From Prevotellaceae bacterium (GTDB taxonomy: Bacteria > Bacteroidota > Bacteroidia > Bacteroidales > Bacteroidaceae), in the NCBI GenBank assembly GCA_030531085.1, contig JAUNOM010000020.1, positions 1-42,975 on the forward strand: 42,975 nucleotides of DNA, given 5' to 3'. Under the pieces are notes generated by a model that worked only from the letters and a program-made list of their open reading frames with translations, ran no database searches and was not told where the DNA came from. The position numbers were made by a program, and so were the translations under genes. Below are positions 16,897 through 27,085 of the stretch, in pieces (position 1 is the first letter of the stretch; each line of letters opens with the position of its first letter).

Positions 16897-17676
16897 ATGT
16901 CAACAGTAATATATCCTTCTCCAATCTTCGGCCCGGTCCACTCTCGCAGGCTTGGCGTGTCGCTTGGTGTGAACCTTATGCCTCCTGACGGTAAGGTGTG
17001 TACTTTTGACTGCCTGTATTGTGAGTGCGGATTTAACAGTGATTTCCCTGCTCATGACAGGCGTCCCACGCGTGAGGAGGTGCACGATGCGCTGAAGGCG
17101 GTCCTGTTGAGGCGGCATACGGATGGTGAGCCGCTTGACTGCATCACGTTTTCCGGCAACGGTGAGCCGACAGGCCATCCCGATTTTCCCGATATAATAG
17201 CGGATACGGTGGCCTTACGTGACAGGTTCTTTCCCGAAGCCAAGGTGTCGGTGCTTAGTAATGCGACGTTTGCGGGCAGTGAGCGTGTGAGGAATGCGCT
17301 GATGCTTGTGGACAATAACATCATGAAGCTGGACACGGTGGATGCGGAGTACATAAGGATGGTGGACCGTCCCGTGCAGAAAGGCTATGATGTGCACAAG
17401 GTGGTGGAAAGTCTGAAGATGTTCAAGGGGCACGTTATGATACAGACAATGTTCATGACTGGAACAGCAGACGGCCGCAGTGTGGACAATACGGGTGACA
17501 GGTTCATAGTGCCGTGGCTTGAGACTCTAAGAGAGATAGGGCCGTGCGGAGTGATGATATACACCGTTGACCGTGATACTCCGGCGCATGGACTGCGCAA
17601 GGCCGCGCCGCAGGTTCTTGATGACATAAGGAACCGTGTGGAGGCCATGGGAATCAGGTGCTCGGTGGCGTACTGA
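16897..17676 (+). CDS. Radical SAM protein of unknown substrate
   Basis: This 259-residue protein has the radical SAM cluster motif CxxxCxxC at Cys35, Cys39 and Cys42 (CTFDCLYCECG) close to its N-terminus. The FSGNGEPTGHPDF segment, a SAM-binding GGE-like motif, comes next. The overall form (FGPVHSRRLGVSLGVNLMP at the start) matches a family of stand-alone radical SAM enzymes widespread in Bacteroidetes and related to wyosine-type and activating enzymes. No extra cluster-binding cysteines of a SPASM domain are seen. It appears monocistronic, followed by a low-complexity repeat region, so context gives no hint about its substrate. Confidence 0.88.
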   Translation: MSTVIYPSPIFGPVHSRRLGVSLGVNLMPPDGKVCTFDCLYCECGFNSDFPAHDRRPTREEVHDALKAVLLRRHTDGEPLDCITFSGNGEPTGHPDFPDIIADTVALRDRFFPEAKVSVLSNATFAGSERVRNALMLVDNNIMKLDTVDAEYIRMVDRPVQKGYDVHKVVESLKMFKGHVMIQTMFMTGTADGRSVDNTGDRFIVPWLETLREIGPCGVMIYTVDRDTPAHGLRKAAPQVLDDIRNRVEAMGIRCSVAY

Positions 17677-17686
17677 GGGCTGAGTT

Positions 17687-17890
17687 GGTTAATGGTTCTT
17701 GGTTTTGGGTTTTAGGTCTGTCCCAACTGGGGTTCATGGTTTTAGGTTTTGGGTTGTAGGTCTCTCCCATGCCATCTAACCTAAACCCACAACCCACAAC
17801 CATAAACCCATAACCAAAAACCTTACAACCTCCAACCAACAACCACAAACCCACAACCCCAAAACCTTCAACCACACAACCAGACAACTA
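17687..17890. repeat. Low-complexity inverted repeat, GGTTTT/AACCC type
   Basis: The left part is G/T-rich (variants of GGTTTTGGGTTTTAGG) and the right part is C/A-rich (variants of AACCCACAACC). The two sides can pair over tens of bases with imperfect stems. It fills the gap between the radical SAM and GH105 genes. The ORF across it on the minus strand is a by-product of the repeat. Confidence 0.75.
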
Positions 17891-17918
17891 ACTAATAACA
17901 AAATATTACAGTAAACCG

Positions 17919-19097
17919 ATGAAGAAGATGTTTATCTCGGCACTGATGTGCCTCTTTACAATTACGGCGTCAGCCGAGGGTACTACTGCCGACAACAGTG
18001 GTCAGATACAGTCCAGTCCGGACGCCCGTGCTCTGGCACGGCGTGCCAATGACTATTTCATGGCGAAGTGGAGTGACCCCACAGAGCCTACAAAGGCCAA
18101 GAGGATACGCCCGAACAATCTGTGGACGCGTGCCGTATATTTTGAGGGACTGTTGGCATTGAATGACATTGATCCACAGGACAGATATACAACATATATA
18201 GATACGTGGGGCAACTTCCATAAATGGACACCGCGTAATGGTGTGACTACGGTGCACGCTGACGACCAGTGCTGCGCGCAGGCTTATCTGGAGCGCTACA
18301 ATCAGGTTGGCGGCAATGAGAAAGTGGAACGTGTCATTGAGAACTTTGACCAGCAGATAGCACGCGGCACCAACCGTGACTGGACGTGGATAGACGCCAT
18401 TCAGATGGCTATGCCTGCATACGCGCAGCTGGCCGCTATCACTGGCGACAGGAAATATATAGACTATGCCATGCGGTCATACACATGGAGCAGGGATACC
18501 TGCGGCGGAAAGCTCTTCAATGTTGAGGAAGGCCTGTGGTGGCGTGACGCGAACTTTGTGCCTCCGTATAAGGAGAGTGACGGCAAGAACTGCTACTGGA
18601 GCCGTGGTAACGGATGGGTGTATGCCGCATACGTGAGGGTTATGAACGAACTGTCACCGAAGGACAAGTACTATAAGGCCATAAAGAAGGACTTCCTGAT
18701 GATGTCCAAGGCTCTGCTGCCGCTGCAGCGTGAGGACGGTTTCTGGAATGCAAGCCTCGCATCGCAAGACTATGCCGGTAAGGAACTTAGCGGAACAGCG
18801 CTCTTCCTGTATGGAATGGCATGGGGAGTGCAGCAGGGCTATCTGAAGAAGAAGGACTATATGCCCGCGATAGAGAAGGCATGGCAGGCCATAGCGTCAT
18901 GTGTACACAAGGATGGCTTTCTGGGATATGTGCAGGGAACAGGTGACAGGCCTGCGTCAAGCCAGCCTGTGACATACGTTAAGGAGCCGGACTTTGACGA
19001 CTATGGACTGGGTTGCTTCCTGCTTGGGGCTACAGAGTATTATAAGTTGAAGTCAGGAATGAAAACTTCAAGGGCTGTGAGACACTATATCAAGTAA
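17919..19097 (+). CDS. GH105 unsaturated rhamnogalacturonyl/glucuronyl hydrolase
   Basis: This 392-residue protein has a signal peptide (about 1-19) followed by an (alpha/alpha)6-barrel of glycoside hydrolase family 105. The motif RDWTWIDAIQMAMP contains Asp159, matching the catalytic aspartate of YteR/YesR enzymes, and WSRGNGWVYAA and a C-terminal DFDDYGLGCFLLG segment are also typical. GH105 enzymes hydrate the unsaturated uronic acid left by pectin or related polysaccharide lyases and so release it. It is followed 28 bp later by a GH2 gene; together they could trim plant or host glycans in the periplasm. No SusC/SusD genes are present, so this is not a complete utilisation locus. Confidence 0.9.
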   Translation: MKKMFISALMCLFTITASAEGTTADNSGQIQSSPDARALARRANDYFMAKWSDPTEPTKAKRIRPNNLWTRAVYFEGLLALNDIDPQDRYTTYIDTWGNFHKWTPRNGVTTVHADDQCCAQAYLERYNQVGGNEKVERVIENFDQQIARGTNRDWTWIDAIQMAMPAYAQLAAITGDRKYIDYAMRSYTWSRDTCGGKLFNVEEGLWWRDANFVPPYKESDGKNCYWSRGNGWVYAAYVRVMNELSPKDKYYKAIKKDFLMMSKALLPLQREDGFWNASLASQDYAGKELSGTALFLYGMAWGVQQGYLKKKDYMPAIEKAWQAIASCVHKDGFLGYVQGTGDRPASSQPVTYVKEPDFDDYGLGCFLLGATEYYKLKSGMKTSRAVRHYIK

Positions 19098-19125
19098 CTA
19101 ACTATAACCAACACACATTAGACAA

Positions 19126-21546
19126 ATGACAAAGAAACTATTAGGAACGACGCTCTTTGGACTGGCCTGCTCCATCATACCTGCCATGGCCGGCGCAGTA
19201 TCGGATACTATAAGCCTTGACAGGGGGTGGCTTTTCAAACTTGGAGATGTGGCCGACGCCACCATTACCACACAGAAGGCGCTGGCGGAGGAATGGCGTG
19301 AGGTGAATGTGCCGCATGACTTCCAGATAGAGCAGCCGTGGGTGGCACCGTCGGCTGATGAGAGGGCTGACGCGAGCGATGCCGGAGCGAATATAAAAAG
19401 CCGCCTGTCCGCACGCGGATTTAAGGAGATGGGCGGTGGATGGTATGTCAAGACCATAACGCCGGCTGCGGAGAAGAAGGGCAGGCGTGCACTGCTTGAC
19501 TTTCAGGGTATAATGTATTACGGTGACGTGTACCTTAACGGCGAGCGCATAGGCGGTACGGACTATGGCTATGTAGGCTTTGAGATTGACATTACAAATA
19601 AGCTGAAGTATGGACAGGAGAACACTGTCGCTGTGTATGCAAATACAGGACAGCCGAAACAGTCACGCTGGTACACCGGCGGCGGACTGTTCCGCGACGT
19701 GAACCTGGTATACACGGACCCGTCATTGTATTTCATGCGCCATCCGTTGTATATCACCACAAAGGACAACAGGACGGTGAATATCACGGCCAATGTGCAG
19801 TGTACCACCAAGTCCAACACTGTAAAGATGCGCCTGAAGGTGACGGCTCCTGACGGAACAGTGGTTAGGGACGAGACTTTTGACGTAAAGCGTAACCGTA
19901 ATTACAAGCGTGGTCAGGAGCTGGCGCTGCCTGCCTTTGACATAGCGGACCCTAAACTCTGGGACTGTGAGAACCCTAACCTGTATACGGCACGTGTGGA
20001 GCTGCTGCATCCTGATGGTACGGTGGCCGCCGTTACGTCACAGCGCTTCGGTATACGTACCATTGAGATTGGTCCGGACTATGGTCTGAAGCTGAATGGC
20101 AAGAAGGTGCTGCTGAAGGGTTATGCCAATCATCACACTAATGGTGCACTCGGCGCAGCCGCCTTCCCCCGTGCCATGGAGAAGAGGATAAAGCTAATGA
20201 AGGAGTATGGCATGAACCACATCCGCACATCACACAATCCGTATTCAGAGTCTTTCCTTGACTTGTGTGACGAGAATGGCATTCTGGTTGTGGATGAGCT
20301 GTATGACAAGTGGAATGACCAGTATGTCGGTGCGGGACGCAGCCATTTCAGAGACCTGTGGTCAGGCCATGTGCAGGAGTTCATTACCCGTGACAGGAAC
20401 CACCCCTCTGTGATTATGTGGTCCATGGGTAACGAGTTGCAGTCATACAATGATATGCCATACAATGACTTCGGTGTGACGATGTATAAACTGTTGAAGA
20501 CACTCGTGGAGCGTTATGACAACAGCCGTAAGGTCACAGTGGCCATGCATCCGCGTTACCGTAACTGGGAGACGGACTCACTGCCGTGTGAGCTTGCAAA
20601 GGTGACCGATGTGCAGTCGTATAACTATCGCTATATGTACTTCCCCGGTGATGGCAGGAACTTCCCATGGATGACGTTCTATCAGAGTGAGGCCTCTGTG
20701 GCCGCTATGGGCGAGAACTATTTCGCCATGGATTTGGACAAGGTCATTGGACTTGCATACTGGGGAGCCATAGACTATCTTGGAGAAAGCCAGGGATGGC
20801 CTGCAAAGGGCTGGGCACAGGGCGTGTTTGACATTGCACTGGAGCCGAAACCTAAGGCATACTACATGAAATCCTTCTTCACTCCCGACGAGCCGCTTGT
20901 GCACATTGCCGTGACGGACACCAAGGGGGACCAGATGTGGAACGGTGTGCAGACTGGCAACGACGGACAGAGTGACCACTGGAACCGTAAGCCGGGAACA
21001 AAACTGAGCATAACCACATACACTAATGCGGACGAGGTGGAGCTGTTTGTCAATGGCAAGAGCTATGGCAAGAAACCTAATGACACCAAGAGCGCCAAGA
21101 TGCGTAACCAGATACGCTGGAATGACGTGGAGTATCAGGACGGATACTGTGAGGCCATAGCCAGAACAGGCGGTAAAGTGGTGGCACGTCATAGGATTGA
21201 GACCACTGGCAAGGCGGTGGCGCTGAAGATTGAGAGCGACAACGCGGACTGGAAGGCGGATGGACAGGACCTGCAGCACATACGTGTGGTGGCTGTGGAC
21301 AAGAAAGGACGCCGCGTGCAGACTGCGCAGGGAGAGGTGACGTTCACGGTTAGTGGCAATACACCGCTGATAGCGGTCAGCAGTGGTGACCATAACTCTG
21401 ATGAGTTGAACGTGACAAACAAACGCAAACTTTATAAGGGCTCTGCGCTCGCCATACTGCGTGCAGGCGAACAGCCGTCAGCCGTTACAGTGACAGCCAC
21501 AGCACCGGGACTGAAGTCTGCCAAGTTGAAGTTAAGCACAAAATAA
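19126..21546 (+). CDS. Glycoside hydrolase family 2 (beta-galactosidase-like)
   Basis: This 806-residue protein has a signal peptide (about 1-23), then a GH2 sugar-binding domain, an immunoglobulin-like domain and a TIM barrel. The acid/base is Glu437 in WSMGNE and the likely nucleophile is Glu522 in YQSEAS. C-terminal GH2-type domains (DUF4982-like, then an Ig-like segment) follow. The opening (ISLDRGWLFKLGD, then VPHDFQIE) is typical of Bacteroidetes beta-galactosidases or beta-glucuronidases; the exact substrate cannot be set from sequence. It is 28 bp after GH105 and 30 bp before murF-alr. Confidence 0.92.
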   Translation: MTKKLLGTTLFGLACSIIPAMAGAVSDTISLDRGWLFKLGDVADATITTQKALAEEWREVNVPHDFQIEQPWVAPSADERADASDAGANIKSRLSARGFKEMGGGWYVKTITPAAEKKGRRALLDFQGIMYYGDVYLNGERIGGTDYGYVGFEIDITNKLKYGQENTVAVYANTGQPKQSRWYTGGGLFRDVNLVYTDPSLYFMRHPLYITTKDNRTVNITANVQCTTKSNTVKMRLKVTAPDGTVVRDETFDVKRNRNYKRGQELALPAFDIADPKLWDCENPNLYTARVELLHPDGTVAAVTSQRFGIRTIEIGPDYGLKLNGKKVLLKGYANHHTNGALGAAAFPRAMEKRIKLMKEYGMNHIRTSHNPYSESFLDLCDENGILVVDELYDKWNDQYVGAGRSHFRDLWSGHVQEFITRDRNHPSVIMWSMGNELQSYNDMPYNDFGVTMYKLLKTLVERYDNSRKVTVAMHPRYRNWETDSLPCELAKVTDVQSYNYRYMYFPGDGRNFPWMTFYQSEASVAAMGENYFAMDLDKVIGLAYWGAIDYLGESQGWPAKGWAQGVFDIALEPKPKAYYMKSFFTPDEPLVHIAVTDTKGDQMWNGVQTGNDGQSDHWNRKPGTKLSITTYTNADEVELFVNGKSYGKKPNDTKSAKMRNQIRWNDVEYQDGYCEAIARTGGKVVARHRIETTGKAVALKIESDNADWKADGQDLQHIRVVAVDKKGRRVQTAQGEVTFTVSGNTPLIAVSSGDHNSDELNVTNKRKLYKGSALAILRAGEQPSAVTVTATAPGLKSAKLKLSTK

Positions 21547-21576
21547 ACAATACAGTAATCAACACTTAGTGTCTAT

Positions 21577-24084
21577 ATGAGCTACTCAATAGAACAAGTA
21601 ACAAGCCTTATAGGAGCTCACCGCTACGGCAATGCCGCCACGGCGGTGGGCTTTCTTTTGACAGACAGCCGCTCGCTGTCTTTTCCGGAAGAAACACTGT
21701 TCTTCGCATTGAAGTCAGAGCGTAATGACGGTCACCGTTATGTCAACGACCTTTACCGCAGGGGAGTGCGCAGCTTTGTTGTGGAGTCCCTGCCTGAAGG
21801 ATATGCCGACGGACGGGACTGGCCAGGGGCAAACTTCCTCGTGGTAACCTCGTCACTCGCCGCCTTACAGCGTCTGGCGGAGAGACACCGTGACGCTTTC
21901 CGTATACCTGTAGTGGGTATTACGGGCAGTAATGGTAAGACCATGGTTAAGGAATGGCTCTATCAGCTGCTCATGCCTACGATGAATGTGACGCGTTCGC
22001 CGCGCTCCTATAACTCGCAGATAGGTGTTCCGCTGTCTATATGGCAGCTTAACGCCTCCTCGGCCATAGGAGTTTTTGAGGCTGGCATCAGCAGAGTGGG
22101 GGAGATGGCAAGGCTTACTGACATCATACAGCCCACTATCGGTGTGTTCACATCGCTTGGCATGGCCCATCAGGAGAACTTCGTGACGCTGGAGGATAAG
22201 TGCCGTGAGAAGTTCCGGCTGTTCAAGGACTGCTCCGTTCTGGTTTATCCAGTGGACAATGACGTGGTGTTCCGGACGCTGAGACAGTCAGACTTTCACG
22301 GAGAGAAGTTAGGCTGGTCTGTATGTGACAGTTCCGCGGCGTTCTTTGTTAGTGACATAGACAAGACAGATACCTCTACGCGCGTACATTATATATATAA
22401 GGGCGCTGTGGAGGGGGAGTATACACTGCCGTTTATCAGTGAGGCGTCAATAGAGAACTCTATAACCTGTGCCGTGACATCGCTGTATCTCGGACTCACT
22501 CCCGAACAGCTGGCACAGCGCATGGCGGCGCTTGAGCCCGTAGCCATGCGCCTGGAGGTGAAGGAGGGACGTAATGGCTGTACGTTGATAAATGATTCCT
22601 ACAATTCAGACCTTGCATCACTTGACATAGCGCTTGACTTTATGCAGCGTCGTCCGGACCATACGGGCCGCAGACGCACACTGATACTAAGTGACATAGA
22701 TCAGAGTGGACTGACAGAACAGGAACTTAATGTGAGGCTTACGGACTTGATTGCAAGCCGTGGCATAGACCGTTTTATAGCAATAGGCACCGAACTGGCA
22801 TCTCTGAAGCATTCCTCCTCGCTGCTGCATACCAGGGAGCATGAGGCTATGTGGACGGCTTTCTTTGACACTACCGAGGAGTTCATGCAGAGTGAGTGCT
22901 TTGCAGCCCTGCACGATGAAGTGATATTGATAAAGGGTGCGCGCCGTTTTCACTTTGACCGTATCACGGAGCAGCTTGTGGAGAAGGTACATGAGACAAC
23001 GCTGGAGGTGAATCTCTCGGCTGTTGTGGCTAATCTAAACTGGTATCGCTCGAAGATGAGGCCCGGAACCAAACTGGTCTGTATGATAAAGGCCAATGCA
23101 TACGGTGCAGGAGCGGTGGAAGTAGCCAAGACATTGCAGGAACACTGCGTGGACTATCTTGCTGTGGCCGTGGCGGACGAGGGCGTGGCGCTGCGTCAGG
23201 CTGGCATCACTGCGAACATTATGGTGATGAATCCGGAGATGACATCTTTCAAGACGCTTTTCGACTACGACTTGGAGCCGGAGGTATATTCCTTCCGTCT
23301 TCTGGAAGCTCTGCGTCTGGCCGCCCGTAAGGAAGGTATCACCGGCTGGCCTATCCATGTTAAGCTGGATACGGGAATGCACCGTCTCGGCTTTCATCCC
23401 ATTGATGATATGCCTGCGCTGACAGATTTCCTGAAAGGACAGAACGCATTGACGCCACGATCAGTGTTCTCACACTTCGTAGGGTCTGACAGTGACGAGT
23501 TTGATGAGTTCTCGCAGACGCAGTATGAGCTGTTCATGAAGGGAGCGGATGCGCTGCAGTCTGCCTTTCCACATCATATCATCCGCCATATATGTAACTC
23601 TGCTGGCATAGAGCACTTCCCTGACAGGCAGCTGGATATGTGCCGTCTTGGATTAGGACTGTATGGTATCAATCCGCGTGATAATTCTTTGATACATAAT
23701 GTATCCACCTTGAAGACCACAATCCTACAGTTAAGGCACGTCAAGGCTGGTGAGTCCATAGGATATTCAAGACGTACTGTGCTTGACAGGGACAGTGTTA
23801 TAGCTGACCTGCCTATAGGATATGCCGATGGATTGAACCGCCATCTGGGCAATCGTCATGCCTACTGCCTCGTTAATGGACAGAAAGCGGAATATGTTGG
23901 TAATATCTGTATGGATGTGTGTATGATAGATGTCACGGGCATAGACTGTAATGAGGGTGACAGCGTGGAGATATTCGGCGACAATCTGCCTGTCACGGTG
24001 CTGTCGGATGTTTTGGATACCATACCATACGAATTGTTGACTCTGGTTAGCAACCGTGTGAAGAGAGTGTATTTTGAGGAATAG
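21577..24084 (+). CDS. MurF-alanine racemase fusion
   Basis: This 835-residue bifunctional protein carries a MurF ligase (about 1-455) with the ATP-binding motif GITGSNGKTMVKEW and an NDSYNSD motif. It then carries alanine racemase (about 460-835) with the pyridoxal-phosphate lysine at Lys505 (MIKANAYGAG) and the catalytic tyrosine region (AGESIGYSRRT). Alr makes D-alanine, and MurF adds D-Ala-D-Ala to the UDP-MurNAc tripeptide, so the fusion joins supply and use. The fusion is common in Bacteroidetes and is not a rearrangement. It is followed by a strong convergent terminator. Confidence 0.95.
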   Translation: MSYSIEQVTSLIGAHRYGNAATAVGFLLTDSRSLSFPEETLFFALKSERNDGHRYVNDLYRRGVRSFVVESLPEGYADGRDWPGANFLVVTSSLAALQRLAERHRDAFRIPVVGITGSNGKTMVKEWLYQLLMPTMNVTRSPRSYNSQIGVPLSIWQLNASSAIGVFEAGISRVGEMARLTDIIQPTIGVFTSLGMAHQENFVTLEDKCREKFRLFKDCSVLVYPVDNDVVFRTLRQSDFHGEKLGWSVCDSSAAFFVSDIDKTDTSTRVHYIYKGAVEGEYTLPFISEASIENSITCAVTSLYLGLTPEQLAQRMAALEPVAMRLEVKEGRNGCTLINDSYNSDLASLDIALDFMQRRPDHTGRRRTLILSDIDQSGLTEQELNVRLTDLIASRGIDRFIAIGTELASLKHSSSLLHTREHEAMWTAFFDTTEEFMQSECFAALHDEVILIKGARRFHFDRITEQLVEKVHETTLEVNLSAVVANLNWYRSKMRPGTKLVCMIKANAYGAGAVEVAKTLQEHCVDYLAVAVADEGVALRQAGITANIMVMNPEMTSFKTLFDYDLEPEVYSFRLLEALRLAARKEGITGWPIHVKLDTGMHRLGFHPIDDMPALTDFLKGQNALTPRSVFSHFVGSDSDEFDEFSQTQYELFMKGADALQSAFPHHIIRHICNSAGIEHFPDRQLDMCRLGLGLYGINPRDNSLIHNVSTLKTTILQLRHVKAGESIGYSRRTVLDRDSVIADLPIGYADGLNRHLGNRHAYCLVNGQKAEYVGNICMDVCMIDVTGIDCNEGDSVEIFGDNLPVTVLSDVLDTIPYELLTLVSNRVKRVYFEE

Positions 24085-24088
24085 ATCA

Positions 24089-24132
24089 ATACAGCCTCAC
24101 CGTTTTCCGATACGGAAACGATGAGGCTGTAT
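24089..24132. terminator. Bidirectional terminator between murF-alr and flippase gene
   Basis: A long stem pairs ATACAGCCTCA (24089-24099) with TGAGGCTGTAT (24122-24132), continuing inward as CGTTTTCCG with CGGAAACG around a 3-nt loop. It sits between two converging genes and can serve both. Confidence 0.85.
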
Positions 24133-24156
24133 AAGTTTCTCTGTGTGTAATATTGT

Positions 24157-25611
24157 CTATTTCCGCATCTTTCCAATTAGAAATCTTTCGCATTCCTTTA
24201 GTATCTCTGCTCCTGACAGTTTCATTATGGTGTAGTAGAGCAGGGCTGCAATAGGAACTCGTGCTGATATCAGCAATAATGGCATGGATATGCTTCTGGT
24301 AATGTAGTGTGTAACCACCATTACTATGGCTGCGGCGATGGTGAACGGTATAATATCGCGTATCAGCTGATGCCAACTGTAGCCTATTAGGCGGCCAGCG
24401 AAGTGGTGCCATGGCACAATCCACAATACAATGAGAACGGAATATGCGGTCACCATGACATACATTCCATAGCGCCAGCATACGGCTATTATCAGGGCCT
24501 GCATGACTATCTGCCCTATGTTGAGCCACATGAATATGTCGCTGCGTCCCTGGCTGACGGACAGGTTCTGATACATTATATATATAGGCATGAAGGCACC
24601 GCTAATGCTTAGTATCTGTAGCATAGGTACGCAGCCAAGCCATTCCTCGCCTATTGTAAGGATGATGAACTCGTGTCCTACCAGTGCCAGACCGAACATC
24701 AACGGCATTGAGAGAAAGCAGGTGAAACGTAGCATCTTGCGGTAAACACGCAGGTTGCGGTCGGCGGAGTGTGTCTCGTTGTCCGCTTCCACCAGTACAG
24801 CCTGTGCTATCTGGCCTACAGTGTTTGAGACAAGGGAGTGTGCCATGGTGTCCCATTTGAATGCCTGTGAGTAGCTTCCCACATCATGCATGGAGAAGAG
24901 TCGTCCGAAGAACACTGTCAGTACATGATTACTGACTGTGTTTACTATCTTTGTGACGAGTATCTTCAGTGCGAATGGAGCCATTGTCACCACTGGAGCG
25001 AGGTTGAATGTAATCCGTGGGCGCCATTGACGTACGTAATAGTAGCGTCCTGCGTTGAGAACTCCTATGTATGCTATCTGTTGCCATGCCAAAGCCCAGT
25101 ATGAAGCGCCGTACAGTGCAAGCGCTATGCCCACAGTACCAGAGGCAATGAGTGCCACAGCACCGATGATAGCCATCTCGCGGTTCATCATGTTCTTAGT
25201 CATATAGCCGCCATGGGCTATGCCAAGTGATGCGATTACGAATGTAAGGAACAGAAGACGTGACACGTCCGTGAGGCAAGGCTGCTTGAAGAAGGCTGCT
25301 ATCAGTGGGGCGGAGAAGAACAGAATGGTATACATAACCGCTGACATCATCACGTTGAATGTGAATACCGCGTTGTAGTCATGACTGGCAGGCCGCTTCA
25401 TGTTTACCAGTCCTTGGGTGAATCCCGCACTTTGCAGGTCGCCAGCTATGGCGGTGAATATGGTCAGCACACCCACTATGCCGTACTCCTCTGGTGAGAG
25501 CAGGCGTGCCAGACATATACCTATGACAAGGTTCAGCACCTGTGTGGTGCCACTGTTCAGTGCTCCCCAAAGGAGTCCCTTCGCTGTTTTCTGCTTTAGT
25601 GTTTCAGACAT
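24157..25611 (-). CDS. Polysaccharide flippase (Wzx/RfbX-like)
   Basis: This 484-residue protein has about 12-14 hydrophobic segments and belongs to the MVF/polysaccharide transporter group. It starts with KQKTAKGLLWGALNSGTTQV, a common opening of Bacteroidetes lipopolysaccharide or O-antigen flippases. A conserved FSMHDVGSYSQAFK segment is in the middle. It would move lipid-linked sugars across the inner membrane. It is last in the minus-strand gene series and is separated from tyrS by a 14-bp hairpin, so it may have its own transcription. No glycosyltransferases are adjacent; the closest are 6-10 kb away. Confidence 0.88.
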   Translation of the reverse strand: MSETLKQKTAKGLLWGALNSGTTQVLNLVIGICLARLLSPEEYGIVGVLTIFTAIAGDLQSAGFTQGLVNMKRPASHDYNAVFTFNVMMSAVMYTILFFSAPLIAAFFKQPCLTDVSRLLFLTFVIASLGIAHGGYMTKNMMNREMAIIGAVALIASGTVGIALALYGASYWALAWQQIAYIGVLNAGRYYYVRQWRPRITFNLAPVVTMAPFALKILVTKIVNTVSNHVLTVFFGRLFSMHDVGSYSQAFKWDTMAHSLVSNTVGQIAQAVLVEADNETHSADRNLRVYRKMLRFTCFLSMPLMFGLALVGHEFIILTIGEEWLGCVPMLQILSISGAFMPIYIMYQNLSVSQGRSDIFMWLNIGQIVMQALIIAVCWRYGMYVMVTAYSVLIVLWIVPWHHFAGRLIGYSWHQLIRDIIPFTIAAAIVMVVTHYITRSISMPLLLISARVPIAALLYYTIMKLSGAEILKECERFLIGKMRK

Positions 25612-25641
25612 ATCCGGTTTTTCTGTCCTTTCTGAATGGTA

Positions 25642-25682
25642 AAGACCTTGAGGGGCAGGATTGTCAGTCCCCTCAAGGTCTT
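25642..25682 (-). terminator. Terminator after tyrS
   Basis: A 14-bp perfect stem (25642-25655 with 25669-25682) with a 13-nt loop lies between tyrS and the flippase gene. It is followed by only a short T-run on the minus strand. It probably separates tyrS transcripts from those of the flippase. Confidence 0.65.
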
Positions 25683-25739
25683 CAGCATTATGTTCTTGAT
25701 ACCTTCACAGTACACACAGTATGGCGTGACTGTGGTTCT

Positions 25740-27038
25740 TTATTTTACGGTTATGAGGTAGTAGTTTTTCTTACCGCGCTGTGCAAGGAGATATTTTCCA
25801 CCTATCAGGTCGTCAGAAGTGATGGTGCGGTTAGCGTCAGTCAGCTTCTCCTTGTTCAGAGACACGCCACCTCCCTGTACCATCTTGCGCATTTCTCCCT
25901 TTGAAGGGAACACTTTGCAGCCATCGGCCGTCAGTATGTCTATTGCAGGCTGGCCAAGCTGGGAAGCGTCAATGATGAAATGCTCCACTCCCTCGAATAC
26001 ATCAAGGAAAGTCTGTTCGTCCAGTTTCTCCAGATTCTCTTTGGTACTCTTGCCAAACAGTATGCCGCTGGCTTCTACTGCCATGTCATAGTCTTCCTGC
26101 GAGTGAACCATGACGGTCACCTCCTGTGCCAAACGCTTTTGGAGTATACGGCGTCCAGGGTCCTGTTTATGCTCTTCTACAAGGGCGTCGATAGTCTCCT
26201 TGTCAAGAGATGTGAATATCTTTATATACTTCTCGGCGTCATCATCGCTGACATTAAGCCAGAACTGGTAGAATTTGTATGGAGAAGTGCGGTTACGGTC
26301 AAGCCATATATTTCCACTTTCAGTCTTTCCAAACTTCTTTCCGTCCGCCTTGGTAATGAGAGGACAGGTCAGTGCGTAGGCCTCGTTATCATTACCCAGT
26401 GTGCGGCGTATCAGTTCTGTTCCCGTAGTCATGTTGCCCCATTGATCATTGCCGCCAAGTTGCATCTTGCAGTTCTTCTCCTGATACAGATGCAGGAAGT
26501 CATATCCTTGAAGTAACTGATATGTGAACTCTGTAAAAGACAGTCCGTCACGCGCTGTTCCGTTCAGACGCTGCTGCACAGAGTCCTTAGCCATCATGTA
26601 GTTTACTGTTATATGCTTGCCTACAGTGCGTGCGAAGTCAAGGAAGGTGAAGTCCTTCATCCAGTCATAGTTGTTCACCATCTCTGCAGAATTTGGCCCT
26701 TCCGCCTCAAAATCCAGGAACTTGGCTACCTGAGCCTTAATACATTCCTGATTATGGTAGAGTGTCTCCGCGTCAAGTAGGTTACGCTCCTGTGACTTTC
26801 CTGATGGATCACCTATCATTCCTGTTGCTCCACCTACGAGTATTATAGGCTTGTGTCCGCAATGTTGCAGATGGCGAAGCATCATTATGCCGCATAGATG
26901 ACCTATATGTAGAGAATCCGCTGTAGGATCGGTGCCAAGGTATGCCGTCACCATCTCCTTCTGCAACAGTTCCTCGGCGCCTGGCATCACTTGTGCGAGC
27001 ATTCCGCGCCATTTGAGTTCTTCTATAAAATTCTTCAT
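25740..27038 (-). CDS. tyrS: Tyrosyl-tRNA synthetase
   Basis: This 432-residue class I synthetase has the HIGH motif intact at 44-47 (SLHIGHLCG). The KMSKS-type motif is present as KKFGKTESG, a form common in bacterial TyrRS, and an S4 RNA-binding domain is at the C-terminus ([19 protein letters not shown]). Length and order are normal. It charges tRNA-Tyr in the cytoplasm. It lies 47 bp after yidD with no recognised promoter of its own. Confidence 0.97.
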   Translation of the reverse strand: MKNFIEELKWRGMLAQVMPGAEELLQKEMVTAYLGTDPTADSLHIGHLCGIMMLRHLQHCGHKPIILVGGATGMIGDPSGKSQERNLLDAETLYHNQECIKAQVAKFLDFEAEGPNSAEMVNNYDWMKDFTFLDFARTVGKHITVNYMMAKDSVQQRLNGTARDGLSFTEFTYQLLQGYDFLHLYQEKNCKMQLGGNDQWGNMTTGTELIRRTLGNDNEAYALTCPLITKADGKKFGKTESGNIWLDRNRTSPYKFYQFWLNVSDDDAEKYIKIFTSLDKETIDALVEEHKQDPGRRILQKRLAQEVTVMVHSQEDYDMAVEASGILFGKSTKENLEKLDEQTFLDVFEGVEHFIIDASQLGQPAIDILTADGCKVFPSKGEMRKMVQGGGVSLNKEKLTDANRTITSDDLIGGKYLLAQRGKKNYYLITVK

Positions 27039-27085
27039 TGTAATAAGTTTTATTTTCGTGAATCAGTGTCCCCGCCCGTTATTGC

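Noticed and set aside
17687-17890. CRISPR array or telomere-like repeat
   Set aside because: Units are degenerate, of uneven length and lack unique spacers; the two halves are complementary, fitting an inverted low-complexity repeat.
24157-25611. Multidrug MATE exporter
   Set aside because: Length and opening motif fit polysaccharide flippases of the same superfamily better than MATE drug exporters.
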